Of a stretch of DNA of 64,000 nucleotides, positions 1 through 13,800 are shown piece by piece. The stretch spans positions 248,001 through 312,000 of the forward strand of contig WEDG01000370.1 in assembly GCA_017591395.1 (NCBI GenBank), written 5' to 3'. The translations under genes and the position numbers were made by a program. The stretch comes from Schistocephalus solidus. Taxonomy: Eukaryota; Platyhelminthes; Cestoda; Diphyllobothriidea; Diphyllobothriidae. The first letter of the stretch is position 1. Each line of letters starts with the position of its first letter. The notes under the pieces are model-generated. The model did not search any database and was not told the DNA's origin. It worked only from the letters and a program-made list of their open reading frames with translations.

Positions 1-310
1 GACATTTGGACCCAAGAATGCTGTGTCATCCGTGTGTGTGGTCATTCCAAGCACCTACTACCGTAGCTTTAATTATATTTGGAGTAGGTAAAATGACAGC
101 TCCCCATACAGCGCTGAGTATTAACCTTTCCCTAAAAAAACTGGGATTGCATCCTCCTTTGCTTTGAGCAGCTGCCCAAATACGCTTTCACCTTCTATCA
201 CCTGAGATACCCATTCTATCGCAAAATTGTGCGCCCTTTAACCTCGGAATCTACCCTCGTCTGTAAATTCTCTGCTGAAATCGTGAATCCCTCGTCTTAG
301 TAACTTTGCT

Positions 311-1080
311 TCATTCGAGCATGTACTCGTCATTGCACTTGATACAGCTATTGTGCTGCCTGATTGAGCCGACCTCTAGGATGTTACGGGTTGTGCCTTG
401 GCACGCGTGACAAGCCCCGACAGTGAATCCGGACAGCTCAACCCGTTCTCTTCTCCAGGGACAGCGACCGAATAAGGAGGGGCCAGGAACCTCTTCCATA
501 TCTCGCCTCCAAGGGGTTAATAACACTGGGTTGAGAGCAGCAGCACTGAGTTCGCGAAGTGGACGACGATAAACGTGCTCAAACCACACCAATTGTATTT
601 TTTGAATGATGTGGGATATCTTCGCAATTTTGCAGCGAGTACAGATTCACTCGTTTGAGACGAAGTCTGTGTTATTCACTCCAAAAATAGGTCTCAAGCA
701 GTGATAGTCAAATACCTCCAGTTTTCACTTCAATTTCACGCACACAGCCCAGCATTCACAACCGTAGAGGAGGACTGACCAAACGGATGCACGCTACATA
801 TGAATCTTCTTGGCGATGAAGATGTCGCGTCGGGTACATGGCAACTTTCCAAGGCTTGAGGAGACTCGGCGAGCAACATTAATGCGGGAGACTGTTTCCT
901 TTACTCTTTACTTGCTACAGTAGTCTCGCCCCGAGGTATTTAACTGTCGCGTTTCAAATTGGTGGCCATTAAGCTCGATGGGTCTCTTCTCCTGGTCAGG
1001 CAGGAAGTATGAAGACTGTTTTCTCCAACGTCCATGGATGAGCCGATGAATTTCTCGACTTTATTCACCCGTGACTGCAA
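311..1080 (-). mobile_element. Dead 3' end of a non-LTR retrotransposon (LINE)
   Basis: Minus-strand frames carry the C-terminal part of a LINE reverse transcriptase. The longest open piece (592 to 311) contains LRELSAAALNP, followed by tryptophan-rich text typical of the tail of flatworm LINE polymerases. Upstream on the minus strand, near 990-930, the pieces ELNGHQFE and YLGARL correspond to the segment after the palm domain, but in different frames. Catalytic motifs are absent and the frame is broken several times, so it is a fossil. It ends about 650 bp before the SETD1 start. Family assignment is by recognition of the tail and is moderately sure. Confidence 0.55.
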
Positions 1081-1746
1081 ATTTCCTTTGAACAAATTTT
1101 AACACGCTTTGATTTCAAGGTCAATTTTGGCTTTCATTTTTCGATTTATATGGGATCTCATTTAACTATAAGCTTTGGCACTGCGAGCCTGATGGGTAAT
1201 CGTTCCAAATGATACAACTTGGTAGGATATATGTGAACTGTTGCCTACTTTGTGCCGGCAGTTGCTGAATTCGCACAAATAAACTTAACTGTTCTTCTAG
1301 ATATTGGGGGCTCGAAGCAGCTCCTCATTCACCACTTATCCCATTAGTCTGGCGACTTCAGCATGGATTTGGTGTCTAAACGGACCCCATCTTTCTGCGA
1401 TTTTGGGTTATATGTGTAACTTGTACAACCATTCCTTGGACTTCACCTTCGATCACACTCTGTGTCTACACGCAAAAACAAGACAGTACCATTGACCACC
1501 ACGGAAACTAAGGTTTTTTTTATAGGGGACAACCGACCGCATTCATTTAAGTTCCATATTTGAAGTCAATCCCGCCCAACTTATCGGCGAAGCACTTGAC
1601 CTTATGTCCACAGTTGACTTCAATTCTCAGCTATACTACTGTGATACTTAACTGCCACTAACATATTCTGAAGAGGTTTTGCATTGCTTTACGGGTAAAG
1701 TTACTTCAGTTCTCCAAATTTTAGTTTCCGCAAGCCGACAATTCAG

Positions 1747-1857
1747 ATGGGTGACACGGCCTGTCCGCCTTTTCAGGCCGCTAAGTTACTCCGAGACCCG
1801 ATGCTTGACCCTTCTTGTAGGACCAAGGTATATCGTATAGACGGTTTCATCATTGGG
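1747..1857 (+). CDS. SETD1: SETD1 exon 1 (start codon)
   Basis: It begins MGDTACPPF and includes KVYRIDG, which matches the conserved segment ahead of the RRM in animal SETD1. The donor GTAAGTG follows at 1858 in phase 0. The intron 1858-1890 is only 33 nt and a multiple of three without a stop, so unspliced reading stays open; the GTAAGT donor and CAG acceptor argue that it is spliced. Confidence 0.7.
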
Positions 1858-4800
1858 GTAAGTGTGTGCAGAATTTACTTTCAGCTCCAGGACTCCTCGG
1901 TTGATCCAGTGCCGGTCTGCGACCCAAGAATATCGGCTCAATTTCGGGCACTTTGTCGGAAACCCGCAGCTGACTTGTTGATTCCTAATTTTAAGGTATG
2001 CCATTTTGACTGTCTTCGAGTGTGACTTCTGCTTAGTTTGATAGCTACTACATCGGGGAATGTCCCGAAAAGGAGGTTACATTTTCCAATTTAAATGACA
2101 ACATAAGTTTCAAAAACCTTGAAGCCATGTGTCGTGAATTCGGCACAATCGAGGAAGCCAAAGTATACTATCATCCGAAAGATCAAAAGCATCTAGGAAT
2201 TGGAAAGGTTCCTGAAGACCCACCGTTGTAATATTTTATAGGTGGTTTTTCAGTCTACCCGAAGCGCGAAGTTGTGTGCCAGCAAGCTGAACAACACTTC
2301 GAAAATGGGAAATATAATGACGGTAGAGTTGGATGTTCTAGGTAAAGTTTCTTTTCAACTGTTATAGTACCCGTAGGTAAAAAGCGCCACAAACTTATCT
2401 TGGAGCAGCTACAAGATCTTTCACCGTCGGTACCGCCCTTCATTCAGGAAATTTCTGCACATTCTTTTGAAGCTTCCATCTTTGGTCAGCCATGAGCCTT
2501 TCCCGTTTAAACTGTCAACTAAGATCGAATCCAGCGCACCTCGTACGAGCTCTGACGAAAGGCGTTTAGGATTTTCTGAAGCCGACTCTTTGAATCATGG
2601 AACTTCAACGTTAACCCATTCCACGTCGGACAATGGAATTTCAGAACTTCGACAATTTTCTGAAACCTTCGCTAAAAACTGGACTTCATCTACAGACTCG
2701 AAGAACTATATCGGACTCCCTAAGCCTTTTTCAACAAGAGGATCACATCAGACTCCGAGCAAGCAGTCAAAAGACGCACAACCTTCTAGATCTGGGACTA
2801 TCAATGGGATCAATCTTCCCTCCGAGGAGTCGCTGGAAGTGCGAATACAAAAACTGTTGCATTCTTCCAGTGATAGACGCTCTAGCCATGGTCGTATTTC
2901 TGCGAAGTCTCATGATCATTCTACACCATTGAACATTGTCAGACAACCATCCCCTTTTACTGATGTTTCGCAATTAACTTCCGGAGACCGTACCAGGTTT
3001 ACTCCCCCACAGAAATCTCGGTCATTCGGTGCTGTGGGCAGCTGTGCCGAATGCCCATCTAAGCAAATGGAATACACAAACAACGAATCTCATCCCAATA
3101 GGAGTTCACATGGAGCTCGTAAGACGCTCCTTCCAACGCCCGACCTCGCCTTCCCAACTCTAAAGCAGACTCCGACAACCCCAGAGGATTTTAATTCTAA
3201 CGCCATGTCCCAATCGATGTTTCGTCCTCCTTTACTGAAAACTCCCCCTAAACCTGTGAGTGACGCCGAGCTCGATGAACTAATAAAGGAGACTTATGCA
3301 TTATTTCTTGATGAATTGCATGAAATCATGGCAAAGGATCTTTTTCGCCGTATCATCGAGGGTCATGCCTTTCGCTCGTTTTCTACATGGTGGGATTCTG
3401 TTGAAATGGTGAGTGCCGGGGTTCTGTCTGTTTTAATGCTTCTCAGTCTGAAAGTTATTTCGTCGTTAAGCTATAAAATCAACGTTCTTGTTGGGACCAT
3501 TTCAATCAGAAGTCAAAATTATTGACCTCACTATGGTTTCTGTAAATCATGCACGTCTGTGCCGATCTTTCGGCGTATTTCGCCATTTCATATCAACAGC
3601 CCACCCTTATATGTGAGCCCTTCTGTTCAGGTCACGATGTATCCTAGTCACTTTTAATAATTTTAAACTTTCAACTCGGACCGTGTCGGTGTGTTATAAA
3701 GTAATTTTGTTATTTTTAGTTTACGGCCCGCGAGATGCTAAGTTTGTAAGATCAACTTGTGCAGTGCTTGTTGCCTGAGTTGACTACATGCAAAATTAAT
3801 ACTTTTTCATGCAGTAACCAATCAATTATCGCTTCTTCGGTCTCCTTTTTATGCACCCAAGATATGTGTATGCCCGCGGAACACATTTAACCACGTAAAT
3901 GAAATGTGCGCCTTCAAGCTCCCGGAATACTAGCTATCATTTATCTCGAAGAGTTTTAATACATTTGCGCACTTTTGTGAAGAACCTTTGGCATAAAAGT
4001 TACCTTCCTGGAATTTGACTTGTCGGTGGCGCTAATCCCGCGAGCCAACGTTCGACTTTCAGTGTCTTATGGTCCTTAAGTTCTCACCAAGATATCACTT
4101 AATCTTAGGATGACCTCGGGCCGACTATCCTCTTGCAAGTGCGGGCAAGAAACATTTTTGACGCCAAACATATTTTCGGTTTTTTCCATCTTTGTCATAG
4201 CGGCAGATTCCTGCCGCTATCACGAATGCCAACTAACCTCGAGACGCCGCAGTCGTAGTTGCCCTTTTCAATGCCCCGAATTAACGTTGACCACTTATGC
4301 TGGCCAATAGCTAGTTCGGGGTCCTTAGTTCGCAGTGGTAGGACCCTGATTAATAGTCTAGCCACCTCAAATGTTTACAGTATTGTCAACAATCGTCCTG
4401 AGACGACATAGTTTATACTTTTCTCTCATTCCCGATTGGACAGAAATTCGCTACCTCAAAGGACCACGGGAAAAGATTCGATTCTAGCCTTCATCGAACT
4501 GGAGCACATACTAACGACACCGATGACGGTTCCACGTCTTACCAACTGCCGTCTGCCCAACAGCCACTTAAAGGGGATAACTCTATCACTACCGATGTAA
4601 AGGCCCGTGGCGCCGGCGGGGTACCTGGAGATGTTTTCACATCTGGGATGTTTTCTGGGCTGCGTGCTGCGTTGCCAAAAATCAAGCGGAAACCTAAGCC
4701 TCTGATCGAAGACCCCACAGTGCCCTCTTCTGCATCTGAAAGGTTAGACCCACGTGCCACCAAATTGTCAGCACGTCTTCGTTCTCCGCAAAAAGACAGT

Positions 4801-7800
4801 GTGGAAGTTAGGAGAGTGTCGGTTTCCCCAGATAAAGGTGGAAGAATTTCATTTGGAGGCAACTGTCAGTCAAGATCTCAGTCGGACTCTGAACCGCTAG
4901 CGAAGCCTAAAGTGGAACGAAGATTGCGGAAAACCTTGTCTTTCATCATCATCATCTTCCACCGTTTCCTCGTCCTCATCGGAGGAGTTGGATGACCTGT
5001 CAGAGTCAGGGACAACTGCGAAGGCTACAACAAATAGAGTAAACGGTAAGCGTTGTCATTCTCGTTTATAATGGCTATCCATCCTTTTTGGTGTCCTGCA
5101 AGGTAATTCACATATGCGCAATAACTTAGTTGGCCGGAAGATCTTTTAAATAGTACTGATTTAAATATATTTTCTACGTAACCGAAGCCTGAATCACTAC
5201 AACGCAAGCCTTTTAATCCAGAAATGTCTTGTGTCTATTTATAGAACTAGTTGTTCATAGTATTGCTGTTGCTTGTCGTGCAATTAACGGAGGTACCTAC
5301 CACTGCATACTAGGTGGTTGACTGCACATGGCTGGGTCATGTTTTAAGCATGCCATATGTCTGTCATTGGAGCTTTTTCCCCCAGACTGATCAAATATAA
5401 AGTTTCTTTAGTTGGTCAGGTAATGGTATTAATGATAGACTTTGCTTACCTATACCCCCCTTGACGCAGTTCTGGTGTGCTTTATTTGCTATCCTTTTTG
5501 TCGTAATCAGAATAGTTTTACTTACTCGAGTGAGATAGCAGAAACAAGATTGATGGAAGAATCTGAATTGATGAATGCCCTAGAACCAGGCTTTATTCAT
5601 CTTACAATTGACGTTTTGGAACTCAAGCGAGAAACCGAACAGAAGTAAATGAGATATAAATTAGTCTGGGCAATAAGCTAGCATAACATTCTCCCGGCCA
5701 ACAAATGGAAGGATCAAGGTGTGGTCAAATCTAGTTGAGAGTTTGCATGTGACGAATTTTAGGTGTCTGTTGCGGAGGCAATACGGATGATCGCTTTGTT
5801 GTTTTTTAATCGATGTCTTTAGATTATGCATGTGAACACCCTCTTTGCTATGGTCATTAAGAGGGGTTGTATCATTCTGTTCGTCGGCTAAACTGGCTTC
5901 GCTTTCCTGCTCAGTGTTGGGTGGGCGATCAGAGGAAAACGAATGGAATCGCCCAGTAAAGATGTGACCGTCTCCTGATGATAATTACCGATATATTTTT
6001 CCCCTCTGGGAGCAATCAATCGCACTGATACGATTTCTCTGTCGTTACCGAATCTTATGTGAGCATATTGAGGGTTGCAATGAAGCAGATCGCCCTCAAC
6101 GACGGGCGAATCCTATTTAGACTGTCGACCGCTCTTCTTTACAGGATTCGACCAGGACAGATGAGCTACATAGGGAGAGTGATCTCAGTGGTTCACCTCC
6201 GATTATAGATAAACATTCTTTCATGTAGTGTCGCGTTAGTAGTGGTACATAACATAAAACGATAGTTGCCAAAAAGCATGTTTATTCTAAACATGCAACC
6301 CATAGCCTGACGTTGCAAGCCTTTCCAAATGTTTTTAATTAATATTGTCATTTTGGCTTCTTTTGTAGAAACAGCTCTGTTGACCGACGCCGAACGATCA
6401 GCTTCGTCTGATACAAATTCCACCCCATCGACGGCATCCGAGGGCACTTCTAATGGAGTTAGTTCGGCGGCTCGTCGGCTCACTCATCGGCGGCCCAAGA
6501 GAGCCACAAATTCTTGTGCCAAACGCATCTGGCAGTCGAATGGCAAACGAGCTTTGCGGGTGGACGACATTTTTGAAGAAAGGTACCTTAAATACCGACT
6601 TCGTAATTTCTCAGGAGCCTATTACAGGCCTTCGTACTTTTCAAAATAGTTCTTAGGGTGTAACTGTGTCTAATATTTTGACAAATGTAGTATCTCGTAT
6701 GTACGTTGGAATTAGTCTAGTATTTAAAAAGTTCTAAATGATAGACTGGTTGGTTGCAACGATTAAAGTGCCAATGTAAGCCTGGTATAGGAAATTTTGC
6801 TGGTGGTAGTAGGATTTCCTGAAGTACAATAACTGTCCTAACTCATGAAATCTGATGGATTTCATGAGTTATGGCCCGTTGCGCGAAATCAGCACATGCT
6901 GCGTCCACCAAAGTTTTACATTAATAAAGAACCGATCGTTAGGAAAAAAAGGCTTGCTGTGGTTAACAAAGTCATTCATTAGGTGTTTTGCTGTCAAATG
7001 CCTGCGTAATTAACGTTTTTCCAAAGTGAAGTCAAGGAAAAACTTGGACCGTTTGATCAAATTTTCGACCACTAAAAAGTAGGGATAAAATTTCTGTTGA
7101 AAATCAAAGAACTCACTTTTCTATTTCTATTGGAGCGTTTTTCGATATGTTTGCTTACTTCTCAGTCTAGTTCTAAGCTTTAAAACACACAAGAGAGTGG
7201 CCGAATATAGGCTAAGATTTTGCGATAAATGTGGATTTTCTGCCCTTTCCGTTTCAAGTTTCCTCATTCATTTATAGTCAAATGCAGACAGAAATTGTCT
7301 TGGCAGGCTTCGCGTACACCGTAACAGCAAAAAGTGGCGGTGTGTCATCGCGTCTCGTATATATGCGCGTTTAAGTTCCTAACTAAATTGACAAAAGTTT
7401 ATTACAGCGTTTTTTGGTACAAAACGTCATAACTTTGCAAAATTTGATTTTTAAACTAAATATGCCCTCAATTTTCCGAAAACAATGTGATCGCTCAAAC
7501 TTGCATTCACCTGATTTTCGTTTAAACAAAACAAAAGTTTCTGTTCTCCGAAGGGGTATATTCCAATTTTTCCGGCTTATATTAATGCTAATTCATATTA
7601 CTGCGCAAAAAATAAAAACGTTTTGATCTGTAGCTTTCAGTGGCGTAGGAAAACTCCTGGATAGCAAGAAACTTCGGATTTTGTCCCATTTAACCCCGTT
7701 TTTCCAACTGATCTATAGTGAAGTCTTTATTAAACAGCTTTTTGTGCATCAATTTAATGATACAAACAGAACCTACACCTTAAAATGCCAACCCTGCTGC

Positions 7801-10800
7801 TACCTTAAATTCTGATATAGACTTATAATGAGATAGGCAATCTACTGTATAAATGGAAACTCTTCTTCCTTGACTGTAGGCTTGCTATACTGCAGCCTCA
7901 GATGTTTTGTTAATCTGTCTACCTCGCACATTGTCCTCATACCCTAATAACGTTTAAAGAAATCTCCATATTAAACTATCACTTCAGTACCAGTGGCTCG
8001 GATGTCTCTGAACCCTCAAAGCCGCCTGGCACTTATGCTGTCACGGGGATCTCGTCACCAAACCGCTTGCAGCAGAGTGATACGGATGACAGTGCCATCG
8101 ATCATGCCTACCCCACTGACAAATCAGTTCGCACTCAGAAATCATCCAAATCCGACCGCAAGCTCTGATTCTCTAGCGAGCTCTCTGAAAGCGGCGACAA
8201 CAGAAGTTACAAAATCAGAGTTGTCGTGTTTAAGCTCCTTGGGTTCATCAGTAAGTTATGTCTTTAATCATTTTTGTCCACGTGACCTACTTATTAGCTT
8301 CGCAGTTTTCCCCGTTATACGAACAGCTACAGTAACACCTAATGGCACCGTATTCTCTCATTTCAGGAAGATGATGCCTGTGCAGCAAATGGAAAGCAAT
8401 CGGCGCCTCCAAAATCGGTCGGCTATTCCATCAAAGCACCCCTTACCAAAGAGTCGGATGATAAGGATGAGCAGAATGTCGAAGAGGCAGAGGGGAAGAA
8501 AGCCTGACGATGTCGAGGACCACTGTTAGGGAACGGGGCTTGCGAAAAGTGGACAAGTCTGTTACTTCTAGACTCGCCTCTCAACCAAGGCGAAGACCAA
8601 CGAATCGCCTAACCAAATCAAATAAGCTCTCAAGACTACCAGCACGTTCAATTGTACAACGGGTATGAATTTCTCCCTACTAAAAAATTTTAAACAAGCT
8701 TCGTTTAGTGCGGTTTACACCCAGAAAATATTGTTAACTTTTGCTGAATGGTTTGGCCGACTGTGTGCGAGCTCTCTTCTAAAATTCGGTTTTATTCGAG
8801 TTCGGATCCATATGTTAAGAGGTGTTACCAACGCCTGTTCCTCAAGCCGTCCTGTATGCATTAAATTAGTCAACCAGTCGCCGCACTTTTCTCTGTTTCG
8901 ACAGCCTTTCGCAAAATTTCTAACACGCAGGACTTCGTTTGCTTTGACTGGTGCAAAATAGAAACAGATGACCACAGTGGAAAGATTGACAACTTTTTAT
9001 TGCACGAAGACTATACTATTTCCTTTTACTGTGAGTTCGTGTAGTGTCCTTTAGAATCAAACCTCCCTTGTATTAAACCAAGTTGACACAGGGAGCATTT
9101 TTATATTGCTTGCGCACCTGATTTCATTATTTATGTCATCATTTTCTTGTTATCCAAATCCCTGGCGTCTAGCTCAGTGTGACGTGACCCGAAGTTTGGC
9201 TATCAGCTATTCATCCTAAATTATGCTGCGTAACTATCCCTTCTACTTCTTTTCATGGGCTCTCTGTGTTAGGAAATGAGCATCGTAACTACACGGCATA
9301 TGAGTTGGGTAAAATCCGCAAAACTTAAGCACAAAAATCTATTTACTGATCCTCCATGCAATGTTAGGCAAGTAATTGGTGCCTATTTCTAGGTGTGCTT
9401 GCTTGTGCGCTAAAAATCAGTGACAACTTGTTTATCCAATTTCGGACCCCTTGCTTATCGCTCTCCCTTATAATATTGTCATTAATTTCTTACCATTCCC
9501 ATATTCTTCCGTTCTCGGCCATTCACATTTTTATCTTGTAAAATGAAACTAACTCTAACTTTGTCGTCTTTCCATGATGTCTGTTCGCTTTCTGCCCTCT
9601 TAGCGACGCGCTTCAATTGCTGACTCGAGTGAGGAATCAGGTGACGAGAATGACGACAACTTTGAAATGCTCCCTGACCGCTCAGCGCATTGCGCTAATT
9701 CGCACGCTAACAGTTCACAATCCGTCGTCCTTAAGGATAACAATGCAATTTCATCCACCACACAGTTTTCGTCTGACGAGGATGGGCAATGTGATGGGCG
9801 GTACCTGGACCGTAAAGTAAGTTCCCTTTTTCGCGTCATTAAAACTAAAACCCCTCCAGTCAAGTTTCCTTTTTTGATCCAATTCAGTTGTTTAACATGC
9901 AAAATTGAATAGTTTGTCACCTTCACGTTAGTCTCCTCTGGCGCAGCTCTTCTACCCTTCGTGGTACGAGCCTCTTCCAAATGTTTCATGAAGTATGGTT
10001 CCAAAATTAGGCCCTATTTTCGAAGTACTTTATCAGAACCAAGTAAATTTCTCCTGAGAGATTTAGTTTACTTTGTCCGCCCTTGTCGCTACCGTTAGGA
10101 ATAAGATGCATCATTAAACGAGTACAAGAAGTACGCTGGGGAAGTTTGAATCCTTTCTTAAACTTTGTAAATATTCGTCTTTTCCCGGTCTCCAAAGTAA
10201 CATAGGACCTGGACAGACATTGGGTCCTTAAGCATAGTAGTTTGAAAGACAAGTCGATGTGTCCCCGCGGCGCCCAGGAAGTGGGAGCTTACCTGCACGG
10301 GACAGCGTTCACTTTGGGCCTATATATCCTCTGACTAATTACGAAACTGTGTAATGTAGGTAGATGAATAGCTGGAATAGCCAGTTCCGGCTTGCCAGCC
10401 AAACGCGCCAACCCCAGGCGGTGCACCACCCGACGCTCGAACCCGCAACCTGTTGATCAGAAGTCTAATACTAACCCATTGCGCCATTACCTTTTTAACT
10501 AATAGCCGCTGTGCTGCTGCTGGCGGAGCTCGAGGGGGAGAGGCAGAACGGGTCGAGTGAGTTCCGCTAGCGATCGGTGAGCTTTCATCAACGGATGTTG
10601 TTTAGTGTGTTTGCTAGACCCCGGTCGCCTCCTCGACTGGTAAATGAACCCAGGCGAGCTTCAGCTCAAGTATGTCCCTGACCAGTTTATTATTGTATGT
10701 ACGCGGTACAGTCGGTAGGTAAACAGGATCCGGCATCACGCTGTTCTGAGAAGTGTAAAAAGTGAACGCGTAGAACTGTCTTAGTAAAAACTTCTTTGCC

Positions 10801-13800
10801 GACCTCAGAGCATTTGGGCATCCTTCGAATATTATCCCGGTTGTCTATTTATACACTAAGCACATTTTTCGTCTCGCAGCACGTCGAGAGTGTTGACGGC
10901 AAAGCTTAATGATCCCATCTAGTGGTTAATATTGATTGATTGATTTACATTTCCACCCTTCAGGAACCTCCTCATTCCCGTCGTAAACAGAGTTTTTCTT
11001 CCGGTCACGGGAAAGGTGGCAGTGAATTCGCCTCTAAAGAGGCGAAACCGAAGAACACAATAACCTTTTCTCGCGCTTCAGATGACGGAGGTGAGGTTGG
11101 TACGGAGTGTCATCAACTCTGGGAGATTTCGGGCAAACAGACTTTTGCTATACCAGGACACACACTTGTAAGTAATCTGCTTGCGCAGACCTGCATTAGA
11201 GAACCTGTTTGGGCCTATTTCGATCATTGCCTTCGTGTTTAAGGCCTGCAGGGTCAAGTCCTCCACATTTATTCACGTGTTATTGCCAGAGTTAGCGCTT
11301 ACCCCTAAGAAAATCGCGTTTCCATTTGCGACAGTCCTTGTTGTGGCAGGATCAAGTTTAATAATGTAACCTCGCTGCGAGTTGAAAATTCTTTCTGCTT
11401 AAAATCTGCATTGAACTGGTTTAACATGGCGTTTGGTTAAACAAATTTGGGCGATGTGTAACCAGCATTCAATGCATTTGCAGTTTTTTTCAAAGCTTCA
11501 AATGACACTTTACATCGTCTGCTATCTGAAAGGGTCCTGGATTTCGCCCCATAGTCTGACGTCCTGATAACTGTTTTGTCCTGACTGATTAAGGAGAACT
11601 ACGGTTTTAAAATAAACGCATGCTCCTTACTCTGCATTGTTTTGGGATAGACAAAATGCAGTTTGCTATTGGCCCCCATCGGTTTTCTTGAACATCCTGC
11701 AGAGCCTTTTCCAACAAAGGTAACCGTTCTTTTAGGCAAGTTTTTGCAAACCATACGCTTAGTCGTCGTTCTCATACATACCTTTGACACAATTCATTCT
11801 GAACGAAGGTCTATTCTGTAACATACTGGAACGTGATCTGTAATGCCTAACTGAGCCTTAGTTGTTTAATGCTTGCTTAATCCATTTCCCACGTTCCTAT
11901 CCACGCATGGCCCCGTGGGGTCTCGTAAGTTAATGTCTGCAATACCTTTCTGTCTGTCCTGGCATCAAGGTATTTTTTGGTGCTTCGAATCGACGATAAC
12001 GACAGATTTTCAAACGCCACCATTTGAGCATACCATTTCAATAATCCAGTTTGTCAAGTGGTTTGCAATGTTATCTAATCGACTGTGCACTGATTTTCTA
12101 CATCAGTGATGATTTGTTCTCTTTAGAAATGGATGTCTGATCCTGAAAATCGTTTCTCTATGAATGGAAATATAATCCGATGCAGCGGAGAAGAAAAATA
12201 TATTTTTCTTCCGTGACGAGAAGCATCACAAAAAAAGGTGTATAAAAAAAGGATGTATAAAAAGAAAAAAGAAAAAGGTGTATAAAAAGAATTTTACCTT
12301 GTGTCCTGTGGAATATCAAATGAATGGTACAATGTGACTCCGCAAGTGGGGGTAACATCTAGTCCTGAATTATTTTTGCCAAAAGCTACAAAATTTAAGC
12401 CTTTATTTCGGAGCAAAACGAATAGAAGTTCTTTTATCCCGGGATGGTCTTCGTTCTCATGTAACCGTCTATACTCGAAAGAAACTACAATAAAACGTAC
12501 TATCGCACCCATGGAACTCGGGTTACTTTATTTCGCCAGTCTCATTTAGTGCAACCAGAACAATATTGGTAACTGGCGAACTTGATGCGAAGACTGTTTG
12601 CCCCAATAATGACAAAGTGTTCAGTTTGAGGTATATATATTCTGCCTCGTTGGTCTGCTCTGCCCCAATACACCCCACTCCTTCTTACGATTTTGAACCT
12701 CGTCAGGCGATCCAACCTCTACTCTATGGACATCTGGCGTACTCTAATTCTTTTTGCAGAAACCCAAAGACGCACCCCTTTCTGCTACCGTCGGTGACAA
12801 AATTACATCTCCTGGCAGCCCAGTCGTCAGTGTTGACAGGTCAGACAAGTGGCCTCTACTCACTGCTTCCCTGAAACCTGATGCTCAGACCTCCCTCTCT
12901 GGAAACGACGATTCCGATACCCTTGAGGTAGTTGAGGTAAGTGATTTCTGTAGATTAGCCTACATGCCACTCGGTTCTCAGACCCAAATGGCATGTGATA
13001 ATGTCACACTTCAACCAACAGCCCATCGACCCCACGATGATGACAGAATAGCGCTTATACAATGCACTTAGCGGCGTTCAAGTTCATAAACTAATAATGG
13101 TTAGGGGAGTCGGTTCGGGTACCGGTACTAACTCAATGTATGACCAGGGTTTATGGTAACCTGTTCTTAGATTTCAGAATTGCCTGTGACACGTTACTTA
13201 TTTACGGTTCCTCCATTTTTTTCAACTGGCAAACAACAGTTCTTCACTGGTAGGCCTAGAGATCCACCTCACTTGGAAACAGTCTCTATCAATGGACATG
13301 TCAGATGTAGTCCGCTACTGCCGATTCACCTTCGAACACTGATTTACGATGCTTGTGGATGACCCTTGCCGCCTCTACGTGCATTGGCTACTCATCCGCC
13401 TATAAAAAGCTCAGAGGTTACGGAATTCGTTATTTATGCTGTACCACTTAGTTAACACACACTCCATAGGTGAAAAATTCGAAAAGTATAGTAAAGGATC
13501 GCAGAGCCTTTATCGATGTCATCGTGCGGTCGCTTTTACCATGCCACCCAACAAATTTAAAAGAGGTCGGTTTTGCCATTCCGAGGCAGTTACTTGGAGT
13601 AAATCCTTTGGAGCAAATTTTTTCCAGACTCGATCCGAAATTTGATATGAATATTTCAGCCGAAATCCACCACCCACAGCGAACTAACCGCGTAATTTTT
13701 TACAAGCCACCGACTGGCACTCTGTAGTATAAACTATGTAATTATTTACCATACTTTATAGCACAGGTAATAGTTACCAGCCTTTTTTCGTTCGGATACA

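Noticed and set aside
13180..13362. Possible SETD1 exon after a TTTCAG acceptor
   Set aside because: Phase does not join the exons before and after, which join each other cleanly.
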